This document shows positions 43,305-52,794 of a stretch of 64,000 nucleotides of DNA, in pieces. Each line of letters opens with the position of its first letter. Position 1 is the stretch's first letter. Under the pieces are notes generated by a model. It saw nothing but the letters and a program-made list of their open reading frames with translations, made no database searches and was not told where the DNA came from. The position numbers and the translations under genes were made by a program. The stretch is from Cyclobacteriaceae bacterium (GTDB lineage Bacteria; Bacteroidota; Bacteroidia; Cytophagales; Cyclobacteriaceae), in assembly GCA_020832305.1 (NCBI GenBank), contig JAFIEV010000066.1, positions 32,816 to 96,815 of the forward strand, read 5' to 3'.

Positions 43305-44774
43305 TCAAACAGTATTGCCATATGCATCACTTTTATGATATACCCTTGCATTTTTGACAAGATTAAGGTCGGTCATAAGGCTATAGGTGAAGCCATTAAT
43401 AATAGCAAATGTGGCAGGTTTGCCAGGTTTACCCAAAACCATATTAGCTTCATTCCCTGTCTTTATATCCAAAGGCAAAGAAATATTTTGATGGATTAAA
43501 TTACAGGGAATGTATGTAAAGGGGGTGTTACCTGCATTTTTGAGTCGCACATAAGTAATTCCTTTTTCAAGCAACTCATTAATGGTCAGGCTTGAAAGCT
43601 TTTTCTTGTTATTAACTGTTTTTTCATAAATTTCCCCAGATCTTGCTTGCAAACCTGAAGCATCTATTTCTTCATATGCATTATATATCGATAAATCGCC
43701 AATGTCTTCAATTACCGAGGTAAAATACAAGGCCCCTGTGATTTTATCGAATTTGCGGTATCTCCTAATACCAATATCTGCGTTAGTGGCTTTACCGGCT
43801 TTTTCAATTTGCACATTTCGAACAATCAGATCAAAAAAGGCCATTTTAACGTTGAGCGGAATGCCCGGATAGTTAACTATACATGAAGTATCAATGTCCC
43901 CATTAGCCATAAACCATAATACCCTGGTAAAAGCCAGACAATACAACTTGCGAACATCCCTTTTATCTACATCTGTCAGACTGCCACCCGCTTCCATTAG
44001 CAGAGTACAAATGCCTTTGTTTTGAAAATATTCCCCAAAAGCCCTTGGCTCAAATTCATCATAGTACCTGGCTATTTGCCCGGGATAAATCGATTCGCAT
44101 TCTTGCCAAAGCTGGTACGAAAGGGCCTTGGCGGTAGCAAAATTTTTAAATTGCGCCGCTGTTGAAGCATCTTCACAGGGCATAGGCGCAAGGAGGGAAA
44201 AAAATGTGGCTTTATCACGCTGACCAGCGCCGTAATATATCTCCTGATCATGCATATTCAATGCAAAATCGAAAGACCTGCGATCTGCATAGTCCTTTAA
44301 AATCTGTGCTTCAGGGCTTATGAAAACCCTTGCATCCCGATTAATGTCAATATCAAAGGCATTTCTTCTGCAATAATATTCAGCTCCATCAGGGTTGAGC
44401 ACAGGAATCATATGCAACCTGACTCTTTCCCTTAAAAAATCATTTGATTTTTGATGGACAGATAAATAATGAATGAAATCAAGCAATGCCAGTGTAGCAG
44501 TTGGTTCATCGCCATGCATTTGTGTCCAGCATAGTACTTCAATCGGTCCATCACCAAAAGTGTAAGCATAAATCGGACGGTTTTCAACGGAATGTCCCAG
44601 GAGTTCTGCTTTTAAAAACTTTTTTTCAACAAAATCCTTTAACAGGCTATGCAGGGTTTTGCTTTTAATATGGTAATCGACGTATTTACTATATTTAAAA
44701 TGCTCATACTCTTTAAATAGGTTCTGTATGTCAATTACAGCTTCTGAGACAAAATGGTCCTGACTAAGACTCAT
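43305..44774 (-). CDS. M14-family zinc carboxypeptidase
   Basis: A 489-residue cytoplasmic (no signal peptide) M14 peptidase. The zinc ligands are in QMHGDEPTATLALLDF (His-x2-Glu) and NMHDQEIYY (His), and the substrate-carboxylate Asn-Arg pair in DIDINRDARV; the catalytic Glu is in LLMEAGG. A C-terminal beta-rich domain (about 330-489) carries no clear motif. M14 members of this type cut C-terminal residues or peptidoglycan tripeptides. It lies 69 bases before the NlpC/P60 gene on the same strand, so an envelope-peptide role is plausible. Confidence 0.85.
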   Translation of the reverse strand: MSLSQDHFVSEAVIDIQNLFKEYEHFKYSKYVDYHIKSKTLHSLLKDFVEKKFLKAELLGHSVENRPIYAYTFGDGPIEVLCWTQMHGDEPTATLALLDFIHYLSVHQKSNDFLRERVRLHMIPVLNPDGAEYYCRRNAFDIDINRDARVFISPEAQILKDYADRRSFDFALNMHDQEIYYGAGQRDKATFFSLLAPMPCEDASTAAQFKNFATAKALSYQLWQECESIYPGQIARYYDEFEPRAFGEYFQNKGICTLLMEAGGSLTDVDKRDVRKLYCLAFTRVLWFMANGDIDTSCIVNYPGIPLNVKMAFFDLIVRNVQIEKAGKATNADIGIRRYRKFDKITGALYFTSVIEDIGDLSIYNAYEEIDASGLQARSGEIYEKTVNNKKKLSSLTINELLEKGITYVRLKNAGNTPFTYIPCNLIHQNISLPLDIKTGNEANMVLGKPGKPATFAIINGFTYSLMTDLNLVKNARVYHKSDAYGNTV

Positions 44775-44843
44775 AGGTAGGTAGGTTGCGCTTAATGAAT
44801 GAATATAATACTATTCATAATAAAATGCACGTAATAAATTCAA

Positions 44844-46034
44844 TTATTGAAAAATAAGGTTTTGCTTCAGATCAATAATTGGATCCTGATGTTCATATCC
44901 CAGGACCCGCGTACTTCGGATATACCTTTTTACATTATCCTCATCATAAAGCGGAGATTGAGCATCAACACTGCTGATATGAACACGTCCGGCTGCATGT
45001 ATAAATGCATTATCGCCGATCCACATGCCAACATGGGTAATACGTTCGGCTGTAGTATCACTGACTTTCCTTCCAAAAAACAAAAGATCACCCGGGCTCA
45101 GCTTGGAAAAGTCTCCTGTTTCATCCACAAGCTGACCGACTTTACTTTGCTGATCCGCATCTCTTGGTAAAACTATACCATGCAGAAAATAAATGGTTTT
45201 GGTAAAACCACTGCAGTCAACACCTTTACTTGAGGTGCCACCCCAGAGATAAGGCAATCCCATAAGTTTTTGGGAAAGGCTAACCAGAGAGTTCTCTGTC
45301 CTTTCGAGGTTATTAAGCCAGGTAAGGTATGGACTGGCGGCAGATTTAGGAATTTGCCCTTCCCTGCCATCTGGCAAGGCTACTTTGTAATACTTGTCTG
45401 ACTCATCTGACAATGCAAGGGCATTACCCAGAACAAGATCACTGACTGCCTCCCCCTTTTCATTATATAAGGTGCCATACATATCTGTGAATATGACTTT
45501 GGGTTTACGCTGCCATTCTTCCAGACCATGATAATCGGTTAAATAAATACCTCCATTATCGACCCAGGAAATATAGCCATCCGGGCTCTGCACCAAATGC
45601 CAGTAAGCGGTGGATTTTAAAACAGTTAATGGCGTTCCAAGCAAGGCCTGAGTGGCCAGTTCAGCTGAATGGGCTGCCTTGCTTCTAAGGTTGGCGACCG
45701 ATAAGCGAACCAATCCATAAGTACCTGGTGTTTCCGGAAGAATCTGTATGCTGTCTGATAGGTTAAAACCTGACTCATAACAGGCTTTTAATAACAACTG
45801 CTTTGCCTGGGGCACAGAAGTTTCACCTTTCACTATAAACTTATCACTGACACGTGACTTTACAAGATCAATATTGTAAACCGCTAATCGTTTATCGGGT
45901 ATGAGATCATTACCCACTTCTTCGATAATTTGAACAATTCTTTCTTTATCATCGGAAGCAGTATGAAGATTACAACTAATCTGAATGAGAAGTATACCCA
46001 AAAGCCAGATATAGATTACGCTTTTTAATTTCAT
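44844..46034 (-). CDS. NlpC/P60 lipoprotein endopeptidase
   Basis: A 396-residue lipoprotein (lipobox LIQISCN) with SH3-like domains in its N-terminal half (QALLGTPLTVLKSTAYWHLV; YKVALPDGREGQIPKSAA) and a C40 cysteine peptidase in the C-terminal third. The catalytic Cys is in GVDCSGFTKT, the His in ITHVGMWIG, and the third polar residue in FIHAAG. The arrangement SH3-SH3-NlpC/P60 is that of gamma-D-glutamyl-diamino-acid hydrolases, which trim peptidoglycan stem peptides. Together with the downstream M14 peptidase it could recycle cell-wall peptides. Confidence 0.9.
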   Translation of the reverse strand: MKLKSVIYIWLLGILLIQISCNLHTASDDKERIVQIIEEVGNDLIPDKRLAVYNIDLVKSRVSDKFIVKGETSVPQAKQLLLKACYESGFNLSDSIQILPETPGTYGLVRLSVANLRSKAAHSAELATQALLGTPLTVLKSTAYWHLVQSPDGYISWVDNGGIYLTDYHGLEEWQRKPKVIFTDMYGTLYNEKGEAVSDLVLGNALALSDESDKYYKVALPDGREGQIPKSAASPYLTWLNNLERTENSLVSLSQKLMGLPYLWGGTSSKGVDCSGFTKTIYFLHGIVLPRDADQQSKVGQLVDETGDFSKLSPGDLLFFGRKVSDTTAERITHVGMWIGDNAFIHAAGRVHISSVDAQSPLYDEDNVKRYIRSTRVLGYEHQDPIIDLKQNLIFQ

Positions 46035-46175
46035 GCTGCTAAAATATTAAAAATATCAATACATATTAAGCCAATGATTAAAAAAAATGTAATTTCACAA
46101 TTTTGAAAAAAAATCATATTTTATAAATAAAATTCAGACCGGGCGCTATCCGGTATTACTACAATATGGTATATC

Positions 46176-47924
46176 GTGAAAGACCTAAATAATAAAAAGA
46201 TCGGGCACCTGGCAAAATTTATCCTGGGAAATCAGAGTGCAGGTAAAGGTACATTGTTATATAAAAGACTTATTATAACGGGTCAATTGTGCTTGCTCGT
46301 TGCATCTATTTGCCTTATTTACTTAATATTTGATATTTGGATAGGTGTATATTTTGCCATCCCCTATTACATTGTTCTGTTTTTATTAAGTATTACAGCC
46401 TTTTTACTCAACCAAAAAGGGAAACATCTTATTTCCAGATTGTTGATTTTTTCTGCATCCCTGTCTTTTATTTTTCTTTTTACATCATCAGAGCCGGTTG
46501 AATCAGGTAATTATTTCAACTTTTTTCCTCTTGCAATTAGCCCTTTTTTACTGTTTGGGTACGAAAGATTCAAACTCAGTTTGTTTTTATCCATTACTTC
46601 TTTGTCACTTTTTGGCATTGCACTGTTTTCTGATTTCAGTATGCTGCCAAACGGGGAGATCAGCACTGAAATTAATGAGCTCAACTTTTTTATTCATTTT
46701 ATAGTAGCTATGCTTGCAACACTTTTTATGGTAATAACACTTGCGGGAGCTAATTTCAAGGCAGAAGAGCAGTTAAGGAAAAACGAAAAGGAACTCTTAC
46801 ATATACGATCTCAACTCGAAGAAAACACAGAAAGGCTTGCCATGGCCATATCGGGGGCAAATGCAGGTGTTTATGACTGGGATATTAAGAAAAACACTAT
46901 TCAGTATTCTATCCTTTGGAAAAAATTACTGGGGTACAGGCCAGAAGAAATTAAGGATGAAGGAATTGATGAATTTATGCAAATGGTGCACCCCGATGAT
47001 GCTGAAAAAGTAAATGAAAAAATTCATCTGCACCTTACACAGAATGAAAGATATTCAGAAGTCTTCAGGTTAAAAACCAAACAAGGGAATTACCGCTGGT
47101 TTTTAGATGCAGGACAGGCCACCTGGGACAATGAGGGCAAGCCAATACGAATGGTAGGCGCACTCTTTGACATAACAGAGAAAAAATTAACTGAAAGCAC
47201 CATCCGCGAACAGAATACCATGCTTGAAAAAATCAATGCTGAATTGGATCGTTTTCTCTACTCTACATCACATGATCTCAGGGCTCCACTAATGTCTATA
47301 CTCGGCATTTTAAATGTCGCTGAAAACACCAATAAAATAGATGAACTGAAAGAATACATGCAACTGATCGGAGACCGAACGCACAAACTCGATGAATATA
47401 TAAATGAAATAATTGATTATACCCGGAATCACCGACAGGAAGTCAGAAGAGAAATTTTTAATTTACATGCGCTGGTATCAAAATCTGTCGCCAATGCCAC
47501 AGTACTTGACCCCTCTGGAAGGATAAATTTTCAAATTGAAATCCCTGAAAATCTCTTCATAAAATCAGATTATGAACGATGGCATATTATTTTAAAAAGC
47601 CTGCTAAGCAACGCAGTAAAACACCACAATTATAAAAATCAATACCTCTGGGTAAAAATTTATATAGTGGATACTGAAGAAACTTTTGAAATGTACATAG
47701 AAGACAATGGCAAAGGCATAAAAAAAGAGTATCAGGATCGCATATTTGATATGTTTTTTAAAGCTTCAGAAGATGCAAGTGGAAGTGGTATAGGCCTGTA
47801 CCTGGTAAAAGAAGCACTAAACCGACTAGCCGGTGATATTGAGCTTAAAAGTAATTACGGTGATGGAACTTCTTTATGCCTGAAATTTAAGGTTCCTGAG
47901 CAACTTATATACCTGTACCGTTAA
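46176..47924 (+). CDS. PAS-domain sensor histidine kinase
   Basis: A 582-residue kinase starting with GTG at 46176 (no ATG precedes the first membrane helix). Six hydrophobic segments (about 30-190) are followed by a coiled coil, a PAS domain (GVYDWDIKKNTIQYSILWKK) with a PAC end (RWFLDAGQATWDNEG), a HisKA domain with the phosphorylated His in YSTSHDLRAPLMSI, and an HATPase domain with LLSNAVKHHN, DNGKGI and GSGIGLYLVKEA. No receiver domain, so its partner is elsewhere. Its last 20 bases overlap the convergent YkgJ-like gene. Confidence 0.88.
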   Translation: MKDLNNKKIGHLAKFILGNQSAGKGTLLYKRLIITGQLCLLVASICLIYLIFDIWIGVYFAIPYYIVLFLLSITAFLLNQKGKHLISRLLIFSASLSFIFLFTSSEPVESGNYFNFFPLAISPFLLFGYERFKLSLFLSITSLSLFGIALFSDFSMLPNGEISTEINELNFFIHFIVAMLATLFMVITLAGANFKAEEQLRKNEKELLHIRSQLEENTERLAMAISGANAGVYDWDIKKNTIQYSILWKKLLGYRPEEIKDEGIDEFMQMVHPDDAEKVNEKIHLHLTQNERYSEVFRLKTKQGNYRWFLDAGQATWDNEGKPIRMVGALFDITEKKLTESTIREQNTMLEKINAELDRFLYSTSHDLRAPLMSILGILNVAENTNKIDELKEYMQLIGDRTHKLDEYINEIIDYTRNHRQEVRREIFNLHALVSKSVANATVLDPSGRINFQIEIPENLFIKSDYERWHIILKSLLSNAVKHHNYKNQYLWVKIYIVDTEETFEMYIEDNGKGIKKEYQDRIFDMFFKASEDASGSGIGLYLVKEALNRLAGDIELKSNYGDGTSLCLKFKVPEQLIYLYR

Positions 47925-48411
47925 TCTGTTTGCCCAACTTATCAAAAATACCAAATACTACCGGGCATATTGATGCATTTTTAATGGAAAGTGATAGAAT
48001 CTGGCGAAACCTCTTCCGGTTGGTATGCGGGTACTCACGGCAAGCCTGAGGTCGATGCTCATACACCAGACATTTATTGTCTTCCAGCAAAAAGGGACAT
48101 GGCGGAGCGGGAAAAACATAATCACTGTCCTCATCCATAACCAGATAAGTATCGATAAAATCAGATACCTTCATTTTTAAATGTCTTGCCAGCCTTTGGA
48201 TGTCAGTTTGCAGAAAACGCGGGCTGGTAGTACGACAACAATTACCACAACTTAAGCAGTCAAATTTCTCAAAGGCCTCATGATGCAGGGCATGAACCTT
48301 GGCATCAACTTCATTGTCTTTCTTTTTTCGCAACATAGCTGCGGTATCCTTGAGTAACTTTTTTCTGGAATCAGCAAGCGCATTGAGGTTTGCACAAGAT
48401 GGAAAATGCAT
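47905..48411 (-). CDS. YkgJ-family cysteine cluster protein
   Basis: A roughly 168-residue cytoplasmic protein with the YkgJ/FliB-type cysteine set: CLSCGNCCRTTSPRF, then PAPPCPFLLEDNKCLVYEHRPQACREYP (given here only in part: PCPFLLEDNKC and RPQACREYP). The conserved Cys pattern CxxCGxCC...C...C binds a metal, probably Fe-S or zinc. Function is unknown in most members. The ATG at 48411 is preferred over a TTG eight codons upstream. It converges on the PAS kinase gene with a 20-base overlap. Confidence 0.8.
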   Translation of the reverse strand: MHFPSCANLNALADSRKKLLKDTAAMLRKKKDNEVDAKVHALHHEAFEKFDCLSCGNCCRTTSPRFLQTDIQRLARHLKMKVSDFIDTYLVMDEDSDYVFPAPPCPFLLEDNKCLVYEHRPQACREYPHTNRKRFRQILSLSIKNASICPVVFGIFDKLGKQINGTGI

Positions 48412-48540
48412 AGACAAATTGGTTGGATTTGACAAAATAAATAAAGTCTACCGAATTATTCACAGTATTTTTTTGTTTATTATATGAAGACCGTTTGCAT
48501 GCCAAGGGTCTGGTTTTGTGACAACCTAAATTGCATAACC

Positions 48541-48900
48541 ATGAAATTACATCCCAATGAATTGTGGATTTGTTATGATAGTCGTAATGATCTGCACAAA
48601 AAAACCAAGGCATTTGCCCAGAGTGTTTGCAATCACATCAGTGAAACAGACCTTAGCAAAAACAAACTCACCAAAACGCGATGGAGGGAATTGCTTAATA
48701 TGTTAAACCTCCCACCTAAAAAACTCATGAACAAAGCCAAACCTGAGTACCAGGAAAAATTTGCTGGTCATGATTACGATGATGATGCATGGCTCGACAT
48801 TTTGGGAAAACATACCGATCTGCTCAAAGCGCCTATTGCAGTAAAAAATAATAGAGCCGTATTATGTGAAAGGCCAAAGGACGTATTTAAAGTTGCCTGA
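48541..48900 (+). CDS. ArsC/Spx-like protein lacking the catalytic Cys
   Basis: A 119-residue thioredoxin-fold protein of the ArsC/Spx group. The C-terminal signature APIAVKNNRAVLCERP and the helix WRELLNMLNLPPKKLMN are typical. At the N terminus, where arsenate reductase has CxxC or Cys-x5-Arg, the sequence reads ICYDSRNDLHKKT: one Cys is present but not in the expected spacing, so it is unlikely to be an active arsenate reductase. It may be a regulator or a redox-inert relative. The ATG at 48541 is chosen; the frame from 48484 adds 19 residues without family match. Confidence 0.65.
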   Translation: MKLHPNELWICYDSRNDLHKKTKAFAQSVCNHISETDLSKNKLTKTRWRELLNMLNLPPKKLMNKAKPEYQEKFAGHDYDDDAWLDILGKHTDLLKAPIAVKNNRAVLCERPKDVFKVA

Positions 48901-49002
48901 TTAAACAACTTTTATTTCAGCCCGGTGAAGGGTTATTCATCTTGCAAATGAACAATATAACCCAAGTGCAAAGTGATTTTTTAATATCTGAAAAATCATT
49001 AT

Positions 49003-49010
49003 TAAATTTG
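49003..49010 (+). promoter_or_regulatory. -7 element upstream of mtaB
   Basis: TAAATTTG fits TAnnTTTG and lies only 6 bases before the ATG at 49017, predicting a very short or leaderless transcript. No TTG is visible at the -33 position. It argues against a longer N terminus from the TTG at 48942. Confidence 0.4.
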
Positions 49011-49016
49011 CACCTT

Positions 49017-50348
49017 ATGAAAAAAGTGGCTTTTTACACACTGGGCTGTAAACTTAATTTTTCAGAGACCTCTTCCATTGCCCGCATATTTGAAGAACAT
49101 GGGTATGGCAAGGTGGAAATGTTTGAAAATCCGGAGATTGTAGTCATTAATACCTGCTCAGTTACAGAAAATGCAGATAAGAAATGCAGGAAAATAGTAA
49201 ATGACGTCTTAAAAAATTCAGAAAATCCCTATATTGTTATTGTAGGATGTTATGCACAACTCAAGCCCACAGAAATAGCCAACATACCCGGAGTAGATGC
49301 CGTTTTAGGCGCTTCTGAAAAATTCAGAATTGTTGAACTGCTCAACGGTTTTGAAAAAAAAGATAAAACCCAGGTGCTCGTAAAAGAAATTCAGGAGGCA
49401 AAACGCTTCAACAGTGCCTGGTCGATAAATGACAGAACCCGTACCTTTTTAAAAATTCAGGATGGTTGTGACTATTCCTGCTCCTTTTGCACCATTCCCC
49501 TGGCCCGCGGAAATAGCCGGTCCGACACCATAGAAAATGTAGTGATGGCAGCAAATGACATCGCTGCACAGGGTGTAAAGGAAATTGTACTTACAGGAGT
49601 AAATACAGGAGATTTTGGTCTGCTGGATGGAAAAAGGGAATTCAGGTTTTTAGACCTAATTCAGAAACTGGATCAGGTAGACAACATCAATCGCTTCAGG
49701 ATATCATCAATCGAACCCAACCTCCTCAGCAATGACATTATTAAATTTGTAGCACAATCAGATAAATTTGTTCCTCATTTTCATATTCCCCTGCAATCGG
49801 GAAGTAATAAAATACTCGGATTAATGCGCCGCAGGTACAAAAGGGAATTGTATCAAAGCCGGGTTGAATATATTAAACAACTTATGCCCGACTGCTGTAT
49901 CGGTGTAGATGTTATTGTAGGTTTTCCCGGAGAGTCGGATGATGATTTTATCGAGACCTATCAATTCCTCAATGAACTCGATATCTCTTATCTCCACGTT
50001 TTTAGTTATTCTGAAAGAACCAACACCCCGGCAGCTGAAATGGCTGAATCTGTTCCGGTAAAGGTCAGAAATGATCGGTCAAAGATGCTGAGAAGCCTGT
50101 CTGAAAAGAAAAGACGATTTTTTTATGAGCAGCACCTGGGGAAAAGCTATGATGTTTTATTCGAAGAAGATATTGATAACAACCTTATCCACGGATTTAC
50201 CCCAAATTACATTCGGGTTGCCGTACCTTTCAGGGATGGGCTTGTCAATACGGTTCAACACCTTCAACTGGATCAAATTAACCTTTTTGGTCAGGTAAAA
50301 GGCACATTTGTAGAAAAAAAACCTGAAGTCTCCTCCCTCTCTGCCTGA
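49017..50348 (+). CDS. mtaB: tRNA t6A37 methylthiotransferase MtaB
   Basis: A 443-residue radical SAM enzyme that converts N6-threonylcarbamoyladenosine at tRNA position 37 to the 2-methylthio form. The N-terminal UPF0004 domain has three Cys (YTLGCKLNFSE, NTCSVTENADKKC and VGCYAQLKP), the radical SAM CxxxCxxC is in DGCDYSCSFCTIPLARG, and the C terminus carries the TRAM domain. The ATG at 49017 gives the canonical MKKVAFYTLGC start; an upstream TTG frame is rejected. It is a stand-alone gene. Confidence 0.95.
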   Translation: MKKVAFYTLGCKLNFSETSSIARIFEEHGYGKVEMFENPEIVVINTCSVTENADKKCRKIVNDVLKNSENPYIVIVGCYAQLKPTEIANIPGVDAVLGASEKFRIVELLNGFEKKDKTQVLVKEIQEAKRFNSAWSINDRTRTFLKIQDGCDYSCSFCTIPLARGNSRSDTIENVVMAANDIAAQGVKEIVLTGVNTGDFGLLDGKREFRFLDLIQKLDQVDNINRFRISSIEPNLLSNDIIKFVAQSDKFVPHFHIPLQSGSNKILGLMRRRYKRELYQSRVEYIKQLMPDCCIGVDVIVGFPGESDDDFIETYQFLNELDISYLHVFSYSERTNTPAAEMAESVPVKVRNDRSKMLRSLSEKKRRFFYEQHLGKSYDVLFEEDIDNNLIHGFTPNYIRVAVPFRDGLVNTVQHLQLDQINLFGQVKGTFVEKKPEVSSLSA

Positions 50349-50383
50349 TACCCGGAAAAGATTGTGGTGAATGAAAGAAGATA

Positions 50384-50414
50384 TTGTTTTAAACAAACAA
50401 CAACTATATCTTTG
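50384..50414 (+). promoter_or_regulatory. promoter of the TPR histidine kinase
   Basis: TTG (50384-50386), a 20-base spacer and TATCTTTG (50407-50414) match the Bacteroidota promoter consensus closely. The predicted leader before the ATG at 50462 is about 40 bases. Confidence 0.7.
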
Positions 50415-50461
50415 AATATTATAAAAACTTTCCTTTGACCTGTTTATTGGGGTATCGGTAC

Positions 50462-52771
50462 ATGAAAAAATCAGCAAATCGTAAAGGTTTAGGTGCTTTT
50501 CGCCTTATTGTTTTTCTTTTAGCCATTTTTCAAACTGACGTTACTTTTTCGCAAAGCCGGTTTTTAGACAGCTTGCTTTTAAAATATAACACCTATGCTT
50601 CATACCAAAACGATTCAATGACTATCGTCTTATTGAACAAAATAGCCTTTGAATATCGAAACAACTTTGCGGATTCAAGTCTTTGGTACGCAAAAAAAGC
50701 ATATCATTACAGTGATTCACTCGGCATTATTTCTGAAAAAACCAGATCACTTCGAAATATGTCACTGGCCTATATTAAAAAAGACCAGCCAGATACAGCA
50801 ATATTTCTCCTGCAAAGCGGCCTGCTTACTTCCCAGGGCTGCGAATGTTCAGATATTGAAGCCGATATCTATAACTCATTGGGGACTGCATGGTATTTCA
50901 AATCAGAATTTGACAGCGCCATTTTTTATTTTGAAAAATCGATCGAATCATTTCTGGAAAAAGACAATCAGGAGTCTGCCGCCGGCACCATGATTAACCT
51001 GGGCGTCATTTATGAAAATACCGGTAAATTTTCGAAAGCGCTGGAAAATTATCATAATGCCCTAAATGTATTCGAAGCTCTTGATGTTAACATAAGTGGT
51101 AAAGCCATTGCTTATTATAACGCTGCTAAATTGTATGCACAAATAAACTGGTTCGATAAGGCTGAAGAATATTATCTGAAAGTTGCCTCACTCGATAGTC
51201 TGAGTGGAGATGTAATGGGAATTGCTTCAACCATGGGTAGCCTTGCAAATATCTACTTAAATAAAAACGATACAGCAAAGGCTATAGATTTTTACAGGTA
51301 TTCTATTGATTTGTATACGCAAACAGGGGCAGGCAAATGCAGGGCCATTTATTCCCTTGGTAACCTGGGAGAGATTTATCAAATGCAGGGAAATTATGAC
51401 TCAGCTTTTTACTTTATACAGCAGGCGCTTCAGAGGGCTGAAGAATGCCAGCTTCCAAAAGAATTAGTATTTGCTGCTTTAAAAGCCGGAAGTTTGCATT
51501 TCAGCTACAATGACTTTGCCAGGGCCCAATCCTTTTTCCAAAAAGCCTTCGAAGAGGCCTCAAGCAGAAATTTTGAAAATGAAATCGCCGGTGCAGCTTC
51601 CTACTTGTATAAATTATACCGAAAACAAGGGAATCAGGCGGAGGCTTTGAAATTTCTTGAAATTGAAAATACCATTAAAAATGAGCTGTACAGCGATGAA
51701 AATACACGTATTCTGGCCATTATGGAAGGGCGATTTGAAATTGAAAAAGAAATGCAGCAACTCCAATTTGAAAATAGTCTGTCTGAATTACAGCTAAAAA
51801 AAGAATTGCAGCAAGAGAAAACGCTGCGCTTATACTTTTTAATTTTTGTAATACTGCTTTCAATCTTATTGTTTGCTATTGTATGGCTCTATGTACAGCG
51901 CATTCGGGATAATAAGCAGCTTGACAAAATAAATCGCGAAATGTCTGATCAAAATAAAGAAATAGCCCGGCAAAGAGATTTACTGCAGGAAAAATCCCAT
52001 ATGCTGGAAAACCAATCTCTAGAGATACGCCGGAATAATGAAAACCTCAAAAAACTCAATGAAGAAAAAAACAGCATCATTGGCATAGTTGCCCATGATT
52101 TGAAAAGTCCGCTGAATCAAATCAAAGGCTTAATTGCGCTGCTATCAATTGAATTGCGGAAAACCACTATACATAAAGACCTGGCTGAATATATTGAAAG
52201 GATTAAAACTGCCAGTGAGCAATCTGTAGAAATGATTGACCGCATTCTTGACATTAGCGCTATCGAAGCAGAAAAAATGGAGATTAAACCTCAAAAAATC
52301 GAAGCAGATATTATTATCAGAGAAGTTGCAGAAGCATTCACAGAACAGGCCAGAGATAAAAACATGAAAATACTTCTGGATTTAACACCCGAAATTCGTT
52401 TTTATACCGATCCATTATATTTAAGAGAGATATTGAACAATCTTATTTCAAACGCCATAAAGTTCTCCCCCCCATTCAATGTCGTAGAGGTTTATCTCAC
52501 CCAAAATCCCGAATACTATAAAATTGAAATCAAAGATACAGGACCTGGCATTAGTCCCGAAGATCAGAAAAGCATGTATTACATGTTTAAAAAAGCATCT
52601 AATATGCCCACCCAGGGCGAAAAGTCAACTGGTCTTGGACTTGCCATTGTCAGAAAATATTGCGATGCACTTGATTATAAGCTTTCCTGCATAAGTAGCC
52701 TGGGGGAAGGAACAACTTTTGAAATTAATATTCCTGTTTTGAACGAGCAAGAAGTTGAGGAATTAATCTGA
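50462..52771 (+). CDS. TPR sensor histidine kinase
   Basis: A 769-residue sensor kinase exported up to its membrane helix. A signal peptide (ending TFSQS) is followed by about nine tetratricopeptide repeats in the periplasm (about 35-400, for example IYNSLGTAWYFKSEFDSAIF and MINLGVIYENTGKFSKALEN), a coiled coil, one transmembrane helix (LYFLIFVILLSILLFAIVW), a second coiled coil, HisKA with the His in IVAHDLKSPLNQI, and HATPase with LISNAIKFSP, DTGPGISPEDQ and TGLGLAIVRKY. The periplasmic TPR array probably senses a protein ligand. No receiver is adjacent. The start at 50462 is the first ATG after the promoter and opens the signal peptide. Confidence 0.92.
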   Translation: MKKSANRKGLGAFRLIVFLLAIFQTDVTFSQSRFLDSLLLKYNTYASYQNDSMTIVLLNKIAFEYRNNFADSSLWYAKKAYHYSDSLGIISEKTRSLRNMSLAYIKKDQPDTAIFLLQSGLLTSQGCECSDIEADIYNSLGTAWYFKSEFDSAIFYFEKSIESFLEKDNQESAAGTMINLGVIYENTGKFSKALENYHNALNVFEALDVNISGKAIAYYNAAKLYAQINWFDKAEEYYLKVASLDSLSGDVMGIASTMGSLANIYLNKNDTAKAIDFYRYSIDLYTQTGAGKCRAIYSLGNLGEIYQMQGNYDSAFYFIQQALQRAEECQLPKELVFAALKAGSLHFSYNDFARAQSFFQKAFEEASSRNFENEIAGAASYLYKLYRKQGNQAEALKFLEIENTIKNELYSDENTRILAIMEGRFEIEKEMQQLQFENSLSELQLKKELQQEKTLRLYFLIFVILLSILLFAIVWLYVQRIRDNKQLDKINREMSDQNKEIARQRDLLQEKSHMLENQSLEIRRNNENLKKLNEEKNSIIGIVAHDLKSPLNQIKGLIALLSIELRKTTIHKDLAEYIERIKTASEQSVEMIDRILDISAIEAEKMEIKPQKIEADIIIREVAEAFTEQARDKNMKILLDLTPEIRFYTDPLYLREILNNLISNAIKFSPPFNVVEVYLTQNPEYYKIEIKDTGPGISPEDQKSMYYMFKKASNMPTQGEKSTGLGLAIVRKYCDALDYKLSCISSLGEGTTFEINIPVLNEQEVEELI

Positions 52772-52794
52772 ATATTCCTTTAAGCTTACAATAC

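Noticed and set aside
48942..49016. A 25-residue N-terminal extension of MtaB from a TTG
   Set aside because: The canonical family start is the ATG at 49017 and a promoter-like element lies between.
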